From contig NZ_AODK01000013.1 of assembly GCF_000525975.1 (NCBI RefSeq), forward strand, positions 58,175-122,174: DNA of 64,000 nt, given 5' to 3'. Numbering within the stretch: position 1 is the first letter of the stretch; the number at the start of each line of letters is the position of its first letter. This document shows, piece after piece, positions 29,021 through 38,880 of the stretch. Below the pieces are notes generated by a model, which saw only the letters and a list, made by a program, of their open reading frames with translations, made no database searches and was not told where the DNA came from. The translations under genes were made by a program, and so were the position numbers. This DNA comes from Listeria rocourtiae FSL F6-920 (GTDB taxonomy: Bacteria; Bacillota; Bacilli; Lactobacillales; Listeriaceae).

Positions 29021-31171
29021 ATGAAATGTCAAAATTGTAATCAAAATGAAGCTACAATTCAATTATATATGAGTGTGAATGGGCAGAAAATGGAGATGCC
29101 GCTATGTCCCGATTGTTACGCCCAATTCCGAGCATCTGCTGGAAGTAGTCGTGGGCAAAATGATTTTTACTCACAAATGGACCAGTTTTTTGCCAATATT
29201 TCCGGTGGACAACAAAACGCGCAACCCGAACGTAAAACAGCAGTTAAAACGCAAACAGCTGGCGGTGGGCGTGGTGGATTGCTAGACGAGTATGGCACTA
29301 ACTTAACTGCCATGGCACGAGAAGCTAAACTTGATCCAGTTATCGGTCGCGATGAAGAAATTCAGCGTATGATTGAAATTTTAAACAGACGTAATAAAAA
29401 TAATCCCGTTCTTATTGGGGAACCTGGTGTTGGTAAAACAGCGGTTGTAGAAGGTTTAGCCAATGCAATTGTTGCTGGAAATGTACCAGCAAAACTCCAA
29501 AACAAGGAAGTGATTTTACTAGATGTTGCTTCCCTCGTGTCTAACACTGGAATTCGCGGACAATTTGAAGAGCGTATGAAACAGTTGATTAGCGAGCTAC
29601 AAGCCGATGAAAGCACGATTTTGTTTATCGATGAAGTGCATACAATTGTTGGAGCCGGCTCTGCGGAAGGCTCGATGGATGCTGGGAATATTTTAAAGCC
29701 GGCACTAGCCCGCGGAGAACTGCAAATGATTGGCGCGACAACTTTAAAAGAATATCGTAAAATCGAAAAAGATGCTGCGTTAGAGCGTCGCTTCCAACCT
29801 GTTCTTGTTGACGAACCTACGATTGATGAAACGCTCACGATTCTGGCTGGTTTACAGCCAAAATATGAGGAATTCCATCACGTTGTTTATGCACAAGATG
29901 CGATTGAAGCAGCAGTGAAACTAAGTGATCGCTACATCCAAGATCGTCATTTACCAGATAAAGCAATCGATTTAATGGATGAAATTGGTTCCAAATATAA
30001 TTTAACGTTAGAACATGTCGACCCAAATACAATTAATGAGCGGATTATTCATTTAGAAGAGCAAAAAGATGCAGCGTTACGCAATGAAAATTATGAAGAG
30101 GCCGCATCGGTTCGGGATGAAATTACGAAGCTAAAAGAACGCAAATCAAATGGTTCAACAGCTGAATTGCCAACGATTCACGCAGCTGATATTCAAGCAT
30201 TGATTGAAGAAAAAACTGGTATCCCCGTTGGCCGTCTACAGGAAGACGAGCAATCTAAGATGAAAAATCTAGCTACCAACTTGAAATCTAAAGTTATCGG
30301 TCAAGAAGAAGCTGTTACAAAAGTTGCCAAAGCGATTCGTCGTAGCCGAGTTGGCTTGAAACAAAAAGATCGTCCTATCGGTTCCTTCCTATTTGTTGGA
30401 CCAACCGGCGTCGGAAAAACAGAGCTTGGTCGGACACTCGCTTCTGAAATGTTTGGCTCAGAGGACGCAATGATTCGTCTAGATATGAGCGAATACATGG
30501 AAAAACACAGCGTTTCCAAATTGATTGGCTCCCCTCCTGGCTATGTCGGTCACGAGGAAGCAGGTCAGTTGACGGAAAAAGTTCGTCGCAATCCGTACAG
30601 TATTATTTTGCTTGATGAAATGGAAAAAGCCCATCCAGATGTGCAGCACATGTTTCTACAAATTTTAGAAGATGGCCGCTTAACTGATAGTCAAGGTCGC
30701 ACCGTGAGTTTCAAAGATACTGTGATTATCATGACGAGTAACGCAGGTGCAACGCTTTCAGAAGCTTCTGTTGGCTTTGCGACGACAGCCGCCGAAGCTG
30801 TGAAGAAAGAGTCTGAAATTCTTGATAAGCTTGGTGATTACTTCAAACCAGAGTTTTTAAACCGATTGGATGCGATTGTGACATTCCAAAACTTAAATAA
30901 AGAGCATTTGCTTGTTATCGTGGACTTGATGCTTGCTGATTTAAACGAAATGCTAGCACCTCAGGAAATCGATTTAACAGTAGATACTGCGGTGAAAGAA
31001 AAACTCTCCGAGATTGGTTATGACCCTAATTTTGGAGCAAGGCCATTGCGCAGAACGATTCAATCCCATTTGGAAGATGCAATTGCCGACTTTATGATTG
31101 AGCAACCTGGTGTAAAAGCTCTTGTTGCAGTGCTTGAAGACGACACAATTTCTGTCCAAGCAAAAGCGTAG
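29021..31171 (+). CDS. clpE: ATP-dependent Clp protease ATP-binding subunit ClpE
   Basis: This 716-residue Hsp100 unfoldase feeds proteins to ClpP. It starts with the ClpE zinc finger (CQNC and CPDC, residues 3-28 or so), then AAA1 with Walker A GEPGVGKT and Walker B 'ILFIDEVH', a UVR-like linker '[17 protein letters not shown]', and AAA2 with GPTGVGKT and '[10 protein letters not shown]'. A UVR linker in place of the long ClpB middle domain supports ClpE. ATG 29021 follows GGGAGGT. Two CtsR operators control it. Confidence 0.95.
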   Translation: MKCQNCNQNEATIQLYMSVNGQKMEMPLCPDCYAQFRASAGSSRGQNDFYSQMDQFFANISGGQQNAQPERKTAVKTQTAGGGRGGLLDEYGTNLTAMAREAKLDPVIGRDEEIQRMIEILNRRNKNNPVLIGEPGVGKTAVVEGLANAIVAGNVPAKLQNKEVILLDVASLVSNTGIRGQFEERMKQLISELQADESTILFIDEVHTIVGAGSAEGSMDAGNILKPALARGELQMIGATTLKEYRKIEKDAALERRFQPVLVDEPTIDETLTILAGLQPKYEEFHHVVYAQDAIEAAVKLSDRYIQDRHLPDKAIDLMDEIGSKYNLTLEHVDPNTINERIIHLEEQKDAALRNENYEEAASVRDEITKLKERKSNGSTAELPTIHAADIQALIEEKTGIPVGRLQEDEQSKMKNLATNLKSKVIGQEEAVTKVAKAIRRSRVGLKQKDRPIGSFLFVGPTGVGKTELGRTLASEMFGSEDAMIRLDMSEYMEKHSVSKLIGSPPGYVGHEEAGQLTEKVRRNPYSIILLDEMEKAHPDVQHMFLQILEDGRLTDSQGRTVSFKDTVIIMTSNAGATLSEASVGFATTAAEAVKKESEILDKLGDYFKPEFLNRLDAIVTFQNLNKEHLLVIVDLMLADLNEMLAPQEIDLTVDTAVKEKLSEIGYDPNFGARPLRRTIQSHLEDAIADFMIEQPGVKALVAVLEDDTISVQAKA

Positions 31172-31173
31172 CA

Positions 31174-31210
31174 AAACAAACACCTTGAAAATTTTTCAAG
31201 GTGTTTGTTT
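31174..31210 (+). terminator. Terminator of clpE, bidirectional
   Basis: AAACAAACACCTTGAAAA and TTTTCAAGGTGTTTGTTT pair over 18 bases with a one-base centre. It overlaps the end of the convergent small membrane protein gene. Confidence 0.85.
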
Positions 31211-31438
31211 ATGTTGTCTTTTAAAATACGTGACAATTAGCAACACAATACCTACCAAGACTATCGTTTTTAGCATGGAAAAACCGGTGCTTAAGACACT
31301 ACTAAAAGGCGTGGCGTCAAATAGAAATAGCATGATTAGAGATAGTGCGATAACAATTCGGAATCGATACTTTTTACAGAGTAAAAGTAGGACTCCTGAA
31401 ACCAAAACATATATTCCAGCAGATATCCATAAAAGCAT
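31196..31438 (-). CDS. Small two-to-three-helix membrane protein
   Basis: No family is recognised. The protein of about 80 residues has hydrophobic stretches at the start ('LLWISAGIYVLVSGVLLLL'), middle and end ('TIVLVGIVLLIVTYF') and a basic tail. ATG 31438 lies 10 bases after AGGAGG; an upstream TTG at 31447 is too close to it. It sits between the fabI terminator and the clpE terminator and appears monocistronic, perhaps expressed by read-through from fabI. Confidence 0.55.
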   Translation of the reverse strand: MLLWISAGIYVLVSGVLLLLCKKYRFRIVIALSLIMLFLFDATPFSSVLSTGFSMLKTIVLVGIVLLIVTYFKRQHKQTP

Positions 31439-31454
31439 CAATAACAATCCTCCT

Positions 31455-31495
31455 AAAAAAATTGGTTGATAAGAATGCTCCTACCAACCAATTTT
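31455..31495 (-). terminator. Terminator of fabI
   Basis: On the minus strand AAAATTGGTTG and CAACCAATTTT arms are followed by further T (seven in all). It abuts the ribosome site of the small membrane protein gene. Confidence 0.75.
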
Positions 31496-31505
31496 ATTAT
31501 CCTAA

Positions 31506-32294
31506 TTAGAATCCAATAATATGATAACCACTATCCACATGAATCATTTCGCCAGTCACTCCGCGTGACAAACCGCTGAATAGGAATAATGCTGTATCGC
31601 CTACTTCTTCGGCTTGTGTCGCACGTTTTAACGGTGCTTTCTCTTCTACAACTGCCAATGATTCACTGAAGCTGCCTACGCCACGTGCAGAAACGGTACG
31701 GATTGGGCCAGCTGAAATTGCATTGACACGAACGCCGTGTTTCCCTAAATCCATCGCCAAATATTTCACACTTGCATCAAGTGCTGCTTTTGCAACGCCC
31801 ATGATATTGTAGTTCTTCACGACACGCTCGCCGCCAAGATATGTCAGCGTCACCAAACTTGCATCGTCTGTTAACATCTCCAAATGTTTCGCTGTACGTG
31901 CAATCGCTGTAAATGAGTATGCGCTAACTTCATGCGCTTGTAGGAAGCTTTCGCGATTCACTTCCAAATAATCGCCTGCCAAAAAGTCTTTATTAGCAAA
32001 TGCGATACAATGTGCAATCCCAGAAATTTGACCAACTTTTGCTTTAATTGTCTCAAAAGTTGCAACAATCGCTTCTTCTTTATTTACGTCACATTCAATG
32101 ATAAGCGGATTTTGGTTGTTTTCATTCAAAGAAGCAACCAACTCCTCAATGCTACGCTTCGAACGATCATCTGCGTATGTAAAAATAAGATTTGCTCCTG
32201 CTTCATTTAGCGAACGAGCAATCGCCCAGGCAATACTTCTCTTATTTGCTACGCCCATTACGACATAGTTTTTTCCCTCTAAAGATACATTCAT
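31506..32294 (-). CDS. fabI: Enoyl-[acyl-carrier-protein] reductase (NADH)
   Basis: This 262-residue short-chain dehydrogenase makes the last reduction in fatty-acid elongation. Seen are the FabI-type glycine motif 'MGVANKRSIAWAIARSL', 'IAHCIAFANK', the catalytic Tyr-x6-Lys pair spanning 'YNIMGVAKAALDAS', and 'VRVNAISAGPIRTVSARGV'. Length and motifs fit FabI rather than FabL. ATG 32294 follows AGGAGG. It is followed by a terminator. No FapR box was seen upstream. Confidence 0.94.
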   Translation of the reverse strand: MNVSLEGKNYVVMGVANKRSIAWAIARSLNEAGANLIFTYADDRSKRSIEELVASLNENNQNPLIIECDVNKEEAIVATFETIKAKVGQISGIAHCIAFANKDFLAGDYLEVNRESFLQAHEVSAYSFTAIARTAKHLEMLTDDASLVTLTYLGGERVVKNYNIMGVAKAALDASVKYLAMDLGKHGVRVNAISAGPIRTVSARGVGSFSESLAVVEEKAPLKRATQAEEVGDTALFLFSGLSRGVTGEMIHVDSGYHIIGF

Positions 32295-32366
32295 TTATTC
32301 ATTTCCTCCTTCAAATTACACGCTTCTCTTCATTTTACACGAATGCTTATCATTTTAAAACTGTTA

Positions 32367-33258
32367 TTATTTAGGTTGTGTCAAAATTGTCGCTAAATCA
32401 GGTGCTAGTTCGCTATCCCAAGCCATTTTTTCTTCAGTAAATGGGTGGACTAGCTCCAAGTGACAAGAATGTAGCGCGTGACGACTCAATAATTCTGTTG
32501 AACCGCCATACATGCTATCACCAACAAGCGGATGCCCTACGTGCGCAAAATGAACTCGTATTTGGTGGGTTCGACCAGTTTCGAGTTGAATTTTAACGTG
32601 ATCGAATGTTGGATAGCTCGCCAAAACTTCATAATTCGTTTTTGCGTATTTGCCATCTGCAACAACAGCGCGCTCAATCAGGCTCTCTGGATTTCGGCCA
32701 ATGGGTGCAATGATACTCCCCGAACGTGTCTCCATATTCCCCGAAATAAGCGCCTGATATTTACGTGTCACATGGCTCGTTTGATGTAGCGTGCTAAGCC
32801 TTCCGTGCGCATACCGTGTTTTGGCAATTAGCATCAAACCAGACGTCTCCTTATCAAGCCGTGTCACGATATGAATCGCCGAATCAATATTATTTCTTAA
32901 ATAATGACCCTTCAAATGATTGGCAACCGAACCACTCGGGTGATACTGCGATGGAATACTCGTCATCCCCGCCGGCTTATCCAACACCAAAATAAAATCG
33001 TCCTCAAAAACAATCGGTAGCTCACCATATTCAGCCAGCAATCGCTCATTTTCCTGCTCTTTCGGAAAAGTAATCCGAACATGATCCCCAGCCTTCACAC
33101 GGTAAAGCACATTCTCCTCTTTTCCATTCACTTCAATCCTACCATCCTCCGAAAATTTCACCGAAGTAAGCAACAACTTCGAAACAAAATTTTCCTCGCA
33201 AAAAAGTACGCAGCATCAAATTTTCCTCATCCACCGCGACATCCCATTCTAAATACAT
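32367..33258 (-). CDS. RluA/RluD-family pseudouridine synthase (5' frameshift)
   Basis: This enzyme of about 296 residues, equivalent to B. subtilis YjbO, isomerises uridines in rRNA or tRNA. Seen are 'HIVTRLDKETSGLMLIAK' (catalytic Asp in RLDKETSG), 'ILVLDKPAGM' and 'LETGRTHQIRVHFAHVGHPL'. The N-terminal part starting MYLEWDVAVDEEN is in another frame; joining needs one base less somewhere in 33180-33216, for instance in a T4 or T6 run. ATG 33258 follows AAGAGGT. The synthase domain itself is unbroken. Confidence 0.85.
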
Positions 33259-33288
33259 ACGAATACCTCTTTTATATTTATGTTTATA

Positions 33289-33470
33289 TTTAGATCTTAT
33301 CCCTACTGGGTAAGATCTAAATTCTGCTACCAACAAATCGAGCGAAAGCTTTTGAATTCAACCGATTCGGTGGAGACCGGAAGCGGAGCGTACTCATGTA
33401 CGTGAGAACCGGAAGTCCGCCGAATCGGTTGAATGCGAACGCTTGCCGCCGATTTACCACGCATATCCCT
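33289..33470 (-). repeat. Structured intergenic repeat, copy A
   Basis: Read leftward, 33450-33340 holds AAATCGGCGGCAAGCG, a 15-bp perfect stem ATTCAACCGATTCGG / CCGAATCGGTTGAAT enclosing CGGACTTCCGG, a CGTAC-ATGA-GTACG tip and CTCCGCTTCCGG, then AAAGCTTTCGCTCGATTTGT. A second hairpin (33321-33289) pairs TTTAGATCTTA with TAAGATCTAAA. It matches copy B in all unpaired blocks and in architecture, while the stems differ by compensating changes. It ends at the ribosome site of the rluD-like gene, so it may be part of that gene's leader. Confidence 0.75.
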
Positions 33471-33595
33471 CTTTCGCGATCCAGCTTCACGGGCTAGCTC
33501 CTCGAAATTTTCGTGGCCTCCACAAAAACCAAGTACGGGTTTTTATTGCGGCCCCTAACAAATTTTTTCGGAGCTGAACGAGCCCGTTCAGCTTT
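33471..33595. other. Gap after NAD kinase gene with a terminator-like hairpin
   Basis: This stretch has no open frame. A hairpin at 33572-33593 pairs AGCTGAACG with CGTTCAGCT around AGCC, with T4 on the plus side only. A weaker AAAAACC/GGTTTTT pair lies near 33523-33544. It may end the NAD kinase transcript inefficiently. Confidence 0.45.
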
Positions 33596-34387
33596 TCATT
33601 CCTCAATGAAAGAGTCATGTACCCTTTTCCAAAATGGGAAGGAGCGGAAGCGTGCGAACATCACTTTTTGCTGGGCAACATCGTACCTGATTTCACGGAC
33701 GTCGCGATGTAGAATACTTAAATGATCCATCGATACTTGGAAATCTTTATCATTAACTGGATTCAACGTTACCGAGTGATGCTTTGGCAGAATAAGCGGT
33801 GAACCAATTGTCCGGTACACGCGATTATTAATCGATGCCATTTCGGTCAGCTGCATTGCTTCAATCGATGGATGCATCAATGCGCCACCCAATGCTTTGT
33901 TGTAAGCAGTCGTTCCTGATGGCGTTGACATGCATAATCCATCACCACGAAATCGCTCAAAGTGAGCACCGTTAATCGAAACATCCACAACAAAGGGGCC
34001 ACCAGAACTTTTAATAGTGGATTCGTTCAGTGCTAAATAGACCTTTTCTTTATTTCCGCCGTACTTGATTGTCGTTTTTAAAAGGGGATAGGCTGCTGTG
34101 TCATATTTCCCTTCTACAATCGCAAAAACAAGCTTCTCCGCCTCAGATGGACGCCAATCAGCATAAAACCCTAAGTGCCCCGTATGAATCCCGACGAAAG
34201 TTACTTTGTCTAACCGGTGTTGGTAATCATGAAAGGCAGCCAACAATGTTCCGTCGCCACCAATCGAGATCACAATTTCTGGTTCAGATTCATCATATAC
34301 CATATCAAAATCATCGAAATAACCAATCATTTTGAGCCGTAATAGATTGGATTTTTCATCACCTCTTGAAGTGACTGCATACTTCAT
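33596..34387 (-). CDS. ppnK: NAD kinase
   Basis: This 263-residue kinase phosphorylates NAD to NADP. The diagnostic motif is '[17 protein letters not shown]' (GGDGT), with '[13 protein letters not shown]', '[18 protein letters not shown]' and '[13 protein letters not shown]'. Length and motifs fit the YjbN/PpnK group. Two ATG codons stand in tandem; the second, at 34387, is better spaced from GGGAGAAG. It lies 47 bases after the RelQ-type gene in the conserved yjb order. Confidence 0.93.
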   Translation of the reverse strand: MKYAVTSRGDEKSNLLRLKMIGYFDDFDMVYDESEPEIVISIGGDGTLLAAFHDYQHRLDKVTFVGIHTGHLGFYADWRPSEAEKLVFAIVEGKYDTAAYPLLKTTIKYGGNKEKVYLALNESTIKSSGGPFVVDVSINGAHFERFRGDGLCMSTPSGTTAYNKALGGALMHPSIEAMQLTEMASINNRVYRTIGSPLILPKHHSVTLNPVNDKDFQVSMDHLSILHRDVREIRYDVAQQKVMFARFRSFPFWKRVHDSFIEE

Positions 34388-34434
34388 CATTACTTCTCCC
34401 CTATCCTTTTGTGCGCGAAATTTAACGTAACTTC

Positions 34435-35108
34435 TTAATTTTTCGGTAATGTATGATGATTCGCATTCTTATCTTTTGGCACTTCTTTATTTTTGGTAAA
34501 GTACACTTGCGCTTCTTGTACTTCTTCACGAATCTCGCTCATCTCTTCATCTAACAGAAAAGCCGCCTCGGCTGCGCGCTTTAGTCGAACATTAATGTCT
34601 TCTGGAAATTCACCTTGATATTTATAGTTTAGCGAGTGCTCAATCGTCGCCCAGAAATTCATCGCCAAAGTCCTGATTTGAATCTCAGCCAAAAATTTTT
34701 TTTCTCACCTTGTACCGTCTCAACCGGATACTCAATCACAACATGATAGGAGCGGTAACCACTTGGCTTCTTGTTCGTAATATAATCGCGTTCTTCAATA
34801 ATTCGGAAATCGTTGCGTTGTCGTAGAAGCGACACAACCACATTAATATCATCCACAAACTGGCACATCATCCGAAGCCCTGCAATATCTTGCATTTCCT
34901 CGACAAGCCTGTCTAGCGGTATATCCTTCTTATTCGCCTTGTCCAAAATGCTTGAAACTGGCTTCACACGGCCGGTCACAAATTCAATCGGCGAATGGTT
35001 ATTTGCGAGCTGGAATTGCGAACGCATCCCTTTTAACTTAATTTTCAGTTCTTCCACTGCTTGTTTATATGGCGCTAAAAAATCTTCCCAATGATTCAAA
35101 ACACTCAC
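34435..35108 (-). CDS. relQ: Small alarmone synthetase, RelQ/YjbM type (frameshifted)
   Basis: This protein of about 224 residues transfers pyrophosphate from ATP to GTP to make (p)ppGpp. The first frame gives '[19 protein letters not shown]', '[15 protein letters not shown]' and '[17 protein letters not shown]'; the second gives '[20 protein letters not shown]'. These are the ordered RelA_SpoT synthetase motifs, with no hydrolase, TGS or ACT domain, as in YjbM/RelQ. The break lies at A5-T8 (34691-34703). One added base, or two removed, restores '[13 protein letters not shown]'. Unlike the other breaks this one is not a simple +1. Confidence 0.88.
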
Positions 35109-35268
35109 CTCATATGTCGATTTTCATTATGTGATAAACTTGCTCAATTTCTATTTTAGCATATTTGTCAGCCTTTCTCTCCTATTTGCTTCTATCTTTT
35201 TTGATTTCATTTATTCTCCCCTTTTGTGTTAAAATGAAGGGATAGATAGGTCGAGGAGGAGAACGATA

Positions 35269-35748
35269 ATGAAGCCAGCAGCAATCCTAGTATTACTGGA
35301 AAGCGGGCAGTATCAAAATGCCAAAGAATCTGCTAAAAATGGCTTGCTCGCAGAATCAGATAATGCCCTTTTAAACTACTACGTGGCTTGGAGTTGTGAT
35401 GGCTTAGGCGACGAAACCGAAGCTATTTCCTATTACGAGAAAGCGCTCAAGATAGGACTTCCTGAGGATTGCTTAGCAGACGCGTACATCGGACTTGGGA
35501 GCACATATCGAGCTGTTGGAAATTACGAAAAAGCGGATGAGATTTTTCAACAAGCGCGTGCAACCTTCCCGAAAAATCAAGCGCTCGCAGTTTTTGCAAG
35601 CATGTCATTGTACAATAAACGGCATTATAAAGAAGCAATGCAACTCGCAATCAAAATTATTGGGGAAACATCAAATGATCCGTCCATCATGGCGTACAAA
35701 AATGCAATTATTAATTACTCGGCAGATTTAGACGCTGTTTGGGACTAA
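35269..35748 (+). CDS. Tetratricopeptide-repeat protein, YjbL-like
   Basis: This 159-residue protein has about four TPR units, for example 'NALLNYYVAWSCDGLGDETE' and 'ADAYIGLGSTYRAVGNYEKA', giving a helical protein-binding scaffold. It shows no catalytic domain. ATG 35269 follows GAGGAGGAG. It lies 16 bases before the CYTH gene and is likely cotranscribed. It is divergent from the RelQ-type gene. The position is that of B. subtilis yjbL, whose role is not established. Confidence 0.82.
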   Translation: MKPAAILVLLESGQYQNAKESAKNGLLAESDNALLNYYVAWSCDGLGDETEAISYYEKALKIGLPEDCLADAYIGLGSTYRAVGNYEKADEIFQQARATFPKNQALAVFASMSLYNKRHYKEAMQLAIKIIGETSNDPSIMAYKNAIINYSADLDAVWD

Positions 35749-35764
35749 AAAAGGAGCCAGCCAC

Positions 35765-36347
35765 ATGAGTCAAGAATTAGAAATTGAGTTTAAGAACATG
35801 CTGACGACAAGCGAATATGATTTATTAATCCGGGAATTCAGACTAGAACCAACTGATTTTTTCACGCAGACGAACTATTATTTTGACACCGCTGATTTTC
35901 AGTTGAAAGATCGGTTAGCCGCTCTAAGAATTAGAAAACGGGAATCACACTACGAACTCACATTAAAGACACCTGAACAAATTGGCTTATTGGAAACGAC
36001 GCAAATCTTAGCCGAAGAACAAGTTACAGCTATTTTGGATGGTGCTAACATTCCTGTTGGTCCGGTTCGCGATACTTTAGGTACATTTGGCATTGACCAC
36101 CAGAACCTTGTTATGTTCGGTTCACTGACGACTACACGCGCAGAAAAAAAGCTACAAAAAAGGACTGCTCGTTTTCGATAAAAGTTTCTATGGCAACACA
36201 CATGACTTCGAATTGGAATATGAAGTGACTGATTTTGAAAAAGGACAAGCTGTATTCACCCGATTTTTAGAGGACCGTGGGATTCCGAAGCGACCGACGA
36301 TGAATAAAATATTACGTTTTTATGAAGCTGTTTACAAAGAAAAATAA
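35765..36347 (+). CDS. CYTH domain protein, YjbK-like (frameshifted)
   Basis: This protein of 193 residues has the CYTH signature 'ELEIEFKNML' (E-x-E-x-K) and 'YYFDTADFQLKDRLAALRIR' of triphosphate tunnel metalloenzymes, which cleave or bind triphosphates. The frame as read stops at 36181. Removing one A from the run at 36144-36150 or 36156-36161 continues into 'GLLVFDKSFYGNTHDFELE' and ends at 36347 after 'RPTMNKILRFYEAVYKEK'. These supply the C-terminal tunnel strands. I infer an over-call. It pairs with the TPR gene. Confidence 0.87.
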
Positions 36348-36468
36348 AAGACTGCTATCACTTGATGGTAGCGTACACATCATTTATTTTATGCACAAAG
36401 TTATTTCTGAAATGTTACGATTTCGTCAAATTCAGGTAAAAAACTTATCTAATTCTGATTGCAATCAT

Positions 36469-36497
36469 TTGTTAATTTAATCTTCCACTGCTAAAAT
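36469..36497 (+). promoter_or_regulatory. Promoter of spxH
   Basis: TTGTTA (36469-36474), 17 bases and TAAAAT (36492-36497) stand about 120 bases before the start codon. The long leader (36498-36619) shows no structure I can name. No CtsR or other operator is evident. Confidence 0.55.
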
Positions 36498-36619
36498 GTA
36501 GTTATAGTAATAGGAATGGTATGTGACATATCCAGCATTAACCTCTTAGAGAAATAGAAGCATTCGCATATACTTTGTCTAATCAAGAGAGATTAGAAAC
36601 TGAAAACAGGTGATAAGCA

Positions 36620-37423
36620 ATGATAAACCAAAATTTATATCTTCAATCGGTCTGTAATAGCAAGCCTATTGAGATTTATCTATTTTTCGATCCGGCTTGT
36701 ACGGAGTGTTGGAACATGGAACATACGATACGGCGGTTGCAGATGGAATATGGCAACTACTTTAAGTTGCGCTATGTCCTGCATAATAATCTACAAACGG
36801 TGATGAGTAGGCAAAAGCGTAATGCCTGTACTATTCCTCAACCTGAAATGGCCCACATGTCTTATATCTCCTGCTTAGCTGTGAAAGCAGCAGAGCTCCA
36901 AGGAAAGAGACAAGGTATTGATTTCTTGCGCAAACTTCAAGAGACCCATTTCATCGATGAAAAAGATATTTCTGAATCTACGGTTCTATACGAAACGGCT
37001 AGAATTGTCGGCCTTGACTTGGCTGAATTCAAAACTGATTTACAATCTAATCTCGCTAAACGAGCCTATATTGGTGATCAAAAAGTGGCACATGAAATGG
37101 AGATCGATCAAAATCCAACTGTTGTATTTTTCAATCGGAATATCGAGGATGAAGGCTTAAAGATTAGCGGGTTGCATCGTTATGACGTTTACGTGCACAT
37201 TCTTTCAGAGTTGCTGAATCATTTCCCAGAGCCGAAAGAGACACCGACACTTGAAGAATATATGGAAGAGGTTCAAATTTCGACAACGAGAGAAATTGCG
37301 AATATGTATGCTTTGCCTGAAAAACAGGTAGAGCGTCAAATGAAAAAATGGCGTCTACAACAAAAAGTAACGATGGTCGATTCAAAAGACGGTCAGACAC
37401 TTTGGAAATATGTCGCTCTATAA
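36620..37423 (+). CDS. spxH: ClpXP adapter SpxH (YjbH), DsbA-fold
   Basis: This 267-residue thioredoxin-fold protein resembles YjbH, which binds the regulator Spx and delivers it to ClpXP. The degenerate active-site region is '[19 protein letters not shown]' (C-x-x-C form CTEC), a helical domain follows, the cis-Pro site is '[11 protein letters not shown]', and the C-terminal helical tail includes '[20 protein letters not shown]'. Length is normal. Its closeness to the yjbK-yjbO-type genes fits the family's usual place. It ends at a terminator. Confidence 0.85.
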   Translation: MINQNLYLQSVCNSKPIEIYLFFDPACTECWNMEHTIRRLQMEYGNYFKLRYVLHNNLQTVMSRQKRNACTIPQPEMAHMSYISCLAVKAAELQGKRQGIDFLRKLQETHFIDEKDISESTVLYETARIVGLDLAEFKTDLQSNLAKRAYIGDQKVAHEMEIDQNPTVVFFNRNIEDEGLKISGLHRYDVYVHILSELLNHFPEPKETPTLEEYMEEVQISTTREIANMYALPEKQVERQMKKWRLQQKVTMVDSKDGQTLWKYVAL

Positions 37424-37430
37424 AACAGCA

Positions 37431-37467
37431 AAAAAAGGAACCTCCGACAAACGAAGGGGCCTTTTTT
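37431..37467 (+). terminator. Terminator of spxH
   Basis: AAAAAAGG and CCTTTTTT arms, with an inner CCT/AGG pairing, end in a T6 tract. Confidence 0.7.
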
Positions 37468-37544
37468 ATGTCCTTAAAGTTTATTTCCGGCCGTACTAGA
37501 AGCTAAGCAAAACATAGTATCGCCAAATAATAAATATGTATCGT

Positions 37545-37781
37545 GTCTGGGACATAACCCGAATAAATCGGCGACAAGCGCTCGCATTCAGGGGATTTGG
37601 CGGACTTCCGGTTCTCACATACAGTCGTATGCTCCGCTTCCGGCTTCCACCAAATCCCCTGAATACAAACGCTTTCGCTCGATTTGTGTTAAGCAAGATT
37701 CACATCCTACTCGAAAAAAAGGATTTGTGATATCTTGCTTATTTTGCATGAAAATGAGTTTTGTCCCGGCCTCTTTCTTTG
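37545..37781 (+). repeat. Structured intergenic repeat, copy B (longest)
   Basis: The element runs from GGGACATAAC to GTTTTGTCCC, which pair as a closing stem. Inside: AAATCGGCGACAAGCG; a 15-bp perfect arm ATTCAGGGGATTTGG / CCAAATCCCCTGAAT enclosing CGGACTTCCGG, a CATAC-AGTC-GTATG tip and CTCCGCTTCCGG; GCTTTCGCTCGATTTGTGTT; and a second arm pairing AAGCAAGAT with ATCTTGCTT and TCACA with TGTGA. It fills the gap between convergent spxH and an oxidoreductase gene. Short frames across it are not coding. Confidence 0.8.
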
Positions 37782-37782
37782 T

Positions 37783-38820
37783 TTATAATGAAATGACACG
37801 CGGATTTTGGCCGGTGAAACCTTGTTCTAATATAGTCATGTTGGTCAGTGTTTCTTCATCGCTGACTAGTTTTGGTGTGCCATTTAGGATCGCATCTTGT
37901 AGCTGATCATAAAGTCTACCGTAGTCGCCAAGCGGTGTTGGAATGGTTTCTTGTTGTGTTTTACCGCTAGCATCGACATATACGAGCGCACCATAACTAC
38001 TTTCTGGATCAACACCAAAATTTTTCTCGCCCGGCATAATACCAGCTTTTAAATAGGTTTCTTGTTGGTCAATACCGTATTTGACAAAGCTGCCTTTTGT
38101 GCCGTGAAGAGTGAATTTTGGATAAGGAATATTCACTAAATGGCTTGTTTTGACAATGACTTTTAATGTTGGATAGAAGAATTGAATCTCAAATGTATCA
38201 TCAGGATTATTTGAGTTGCGAATCGAACGAATGTCGTAGCTGACTTCTTCAGGGCGACCGAAAAGATCAATAATTTGATCCATCATGTGGACGCCAAGCC
38301 CGTAGAAAGCGCCGTCGTAATATTCACCAGGGGCATCAGGAGCTTCTGGACGATAGTAATCCATATGTGATTCGAGTTCCACAAGTTCACCTAATTTTCC
38401 GCTAGCGAGAACTTCTTTGATTACTAGGAAATCGCTATCGAAGCGTCGATTTTGATAAGCCATTGCAATTAGTCCTTTTGATTTAGCAAGCGCGAACAGT
38501 TCTTCGGCCTCTTCAGAAGTCGTGCAGAACGGTTTTTCGACAAGTACATTTTTGCCATTTTCTAATGCTTTTTTGGCGAGATCATAATGCGTGCTTGCCG
38601 GTGTACAAATGCTCACCAACTGAATTTCAGTATCTTGTAAAAGCGTATCAAGATTATCTGTGAATTCGATATTATGTTGCGCATAGTCGGCTTCTAGTTC
38701 TGGCTTGCGACGGTGATTGTAAATTGTTTTAATGCGAATATTATCACGAATGAGCGTATACGGCATATGATAGCGCGTTGTACTCTTTCCAAAACCAATA
38801 TAACCAATAGTCAATGTCAT
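37783..38820 (-). CDS. Gfo/Idh/MocA family NAD(P)-dependent oxidoreductase
   Basis: This 345-residue enzyme has a Rossmann start 'IGYIGFGKSTTRYHMPY' (G-x-G-x-x), the family motif 'VLVEKPFCTTSEEAEELF' (E-K-P with catalytic Lys), and the C-terminal sheet with 'GAFYGLGVHMMDQIIDLFG' containing the conserved Asp and His. It resembles the YhhX/YcjS/scyllo-inositol dehydrogenase group, which oxidises sugars or polyols. The precise substrate is unknown. A lactonase gene lies 61 bases upstream on the same strand, so the two may act in one sugar pathway. Confidence 0.87.
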   Translation of the reverse strand: MTLTIGYIGFGKSTTRYHMPYTLIRDNIRIKTIYNHRRKPELEADYAQHNIEFTDNLDTLLQDTEIQLVSICTPASTHYDLAKKALENGKNVLVEKPFCTTSEEAEELFALAKSKGLIAMAYQNRRFDSDFLVIKEVLASGKLGELVELESHMDYYRPEAPDAPGEYYDGAFYGLGVHMMDQIIDLFGRPEEVSYDIRSIRNSNNPDDTFEIQFFYPTLKVIVKTSHLVNIPYPKFTLHGTKGSFVKYGIDQQETYLKAGIMPGEKNFGVDPESSYGALVYVDASGKTQQETIPTPLGDYGRLYDQLQDAILNGTPKLVSDEETLTNMTILEQGFTGQNPRVISL

Positions 38821-38880
38821 AAAATTTCCTCCTAATAAAGAGGCTCCGAACGTTTTTGCGCTGGGGCCTCTTGTCTTTAT

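Noticed and set aside
36348..36400. GCTATCA/TGGTAGC hairpin after the CYTH gene as a terminator
   Set aside because: No T tract follows and two pairs are G-T; too weak to call.
37496..37730. Two overlapping short frames across the intergenic repeat, with look-alikes at 53308-53598
   Set aside because: They share peptide text only because the repeat DNA is shared; they lack ribosome sites and run through perfect stems.
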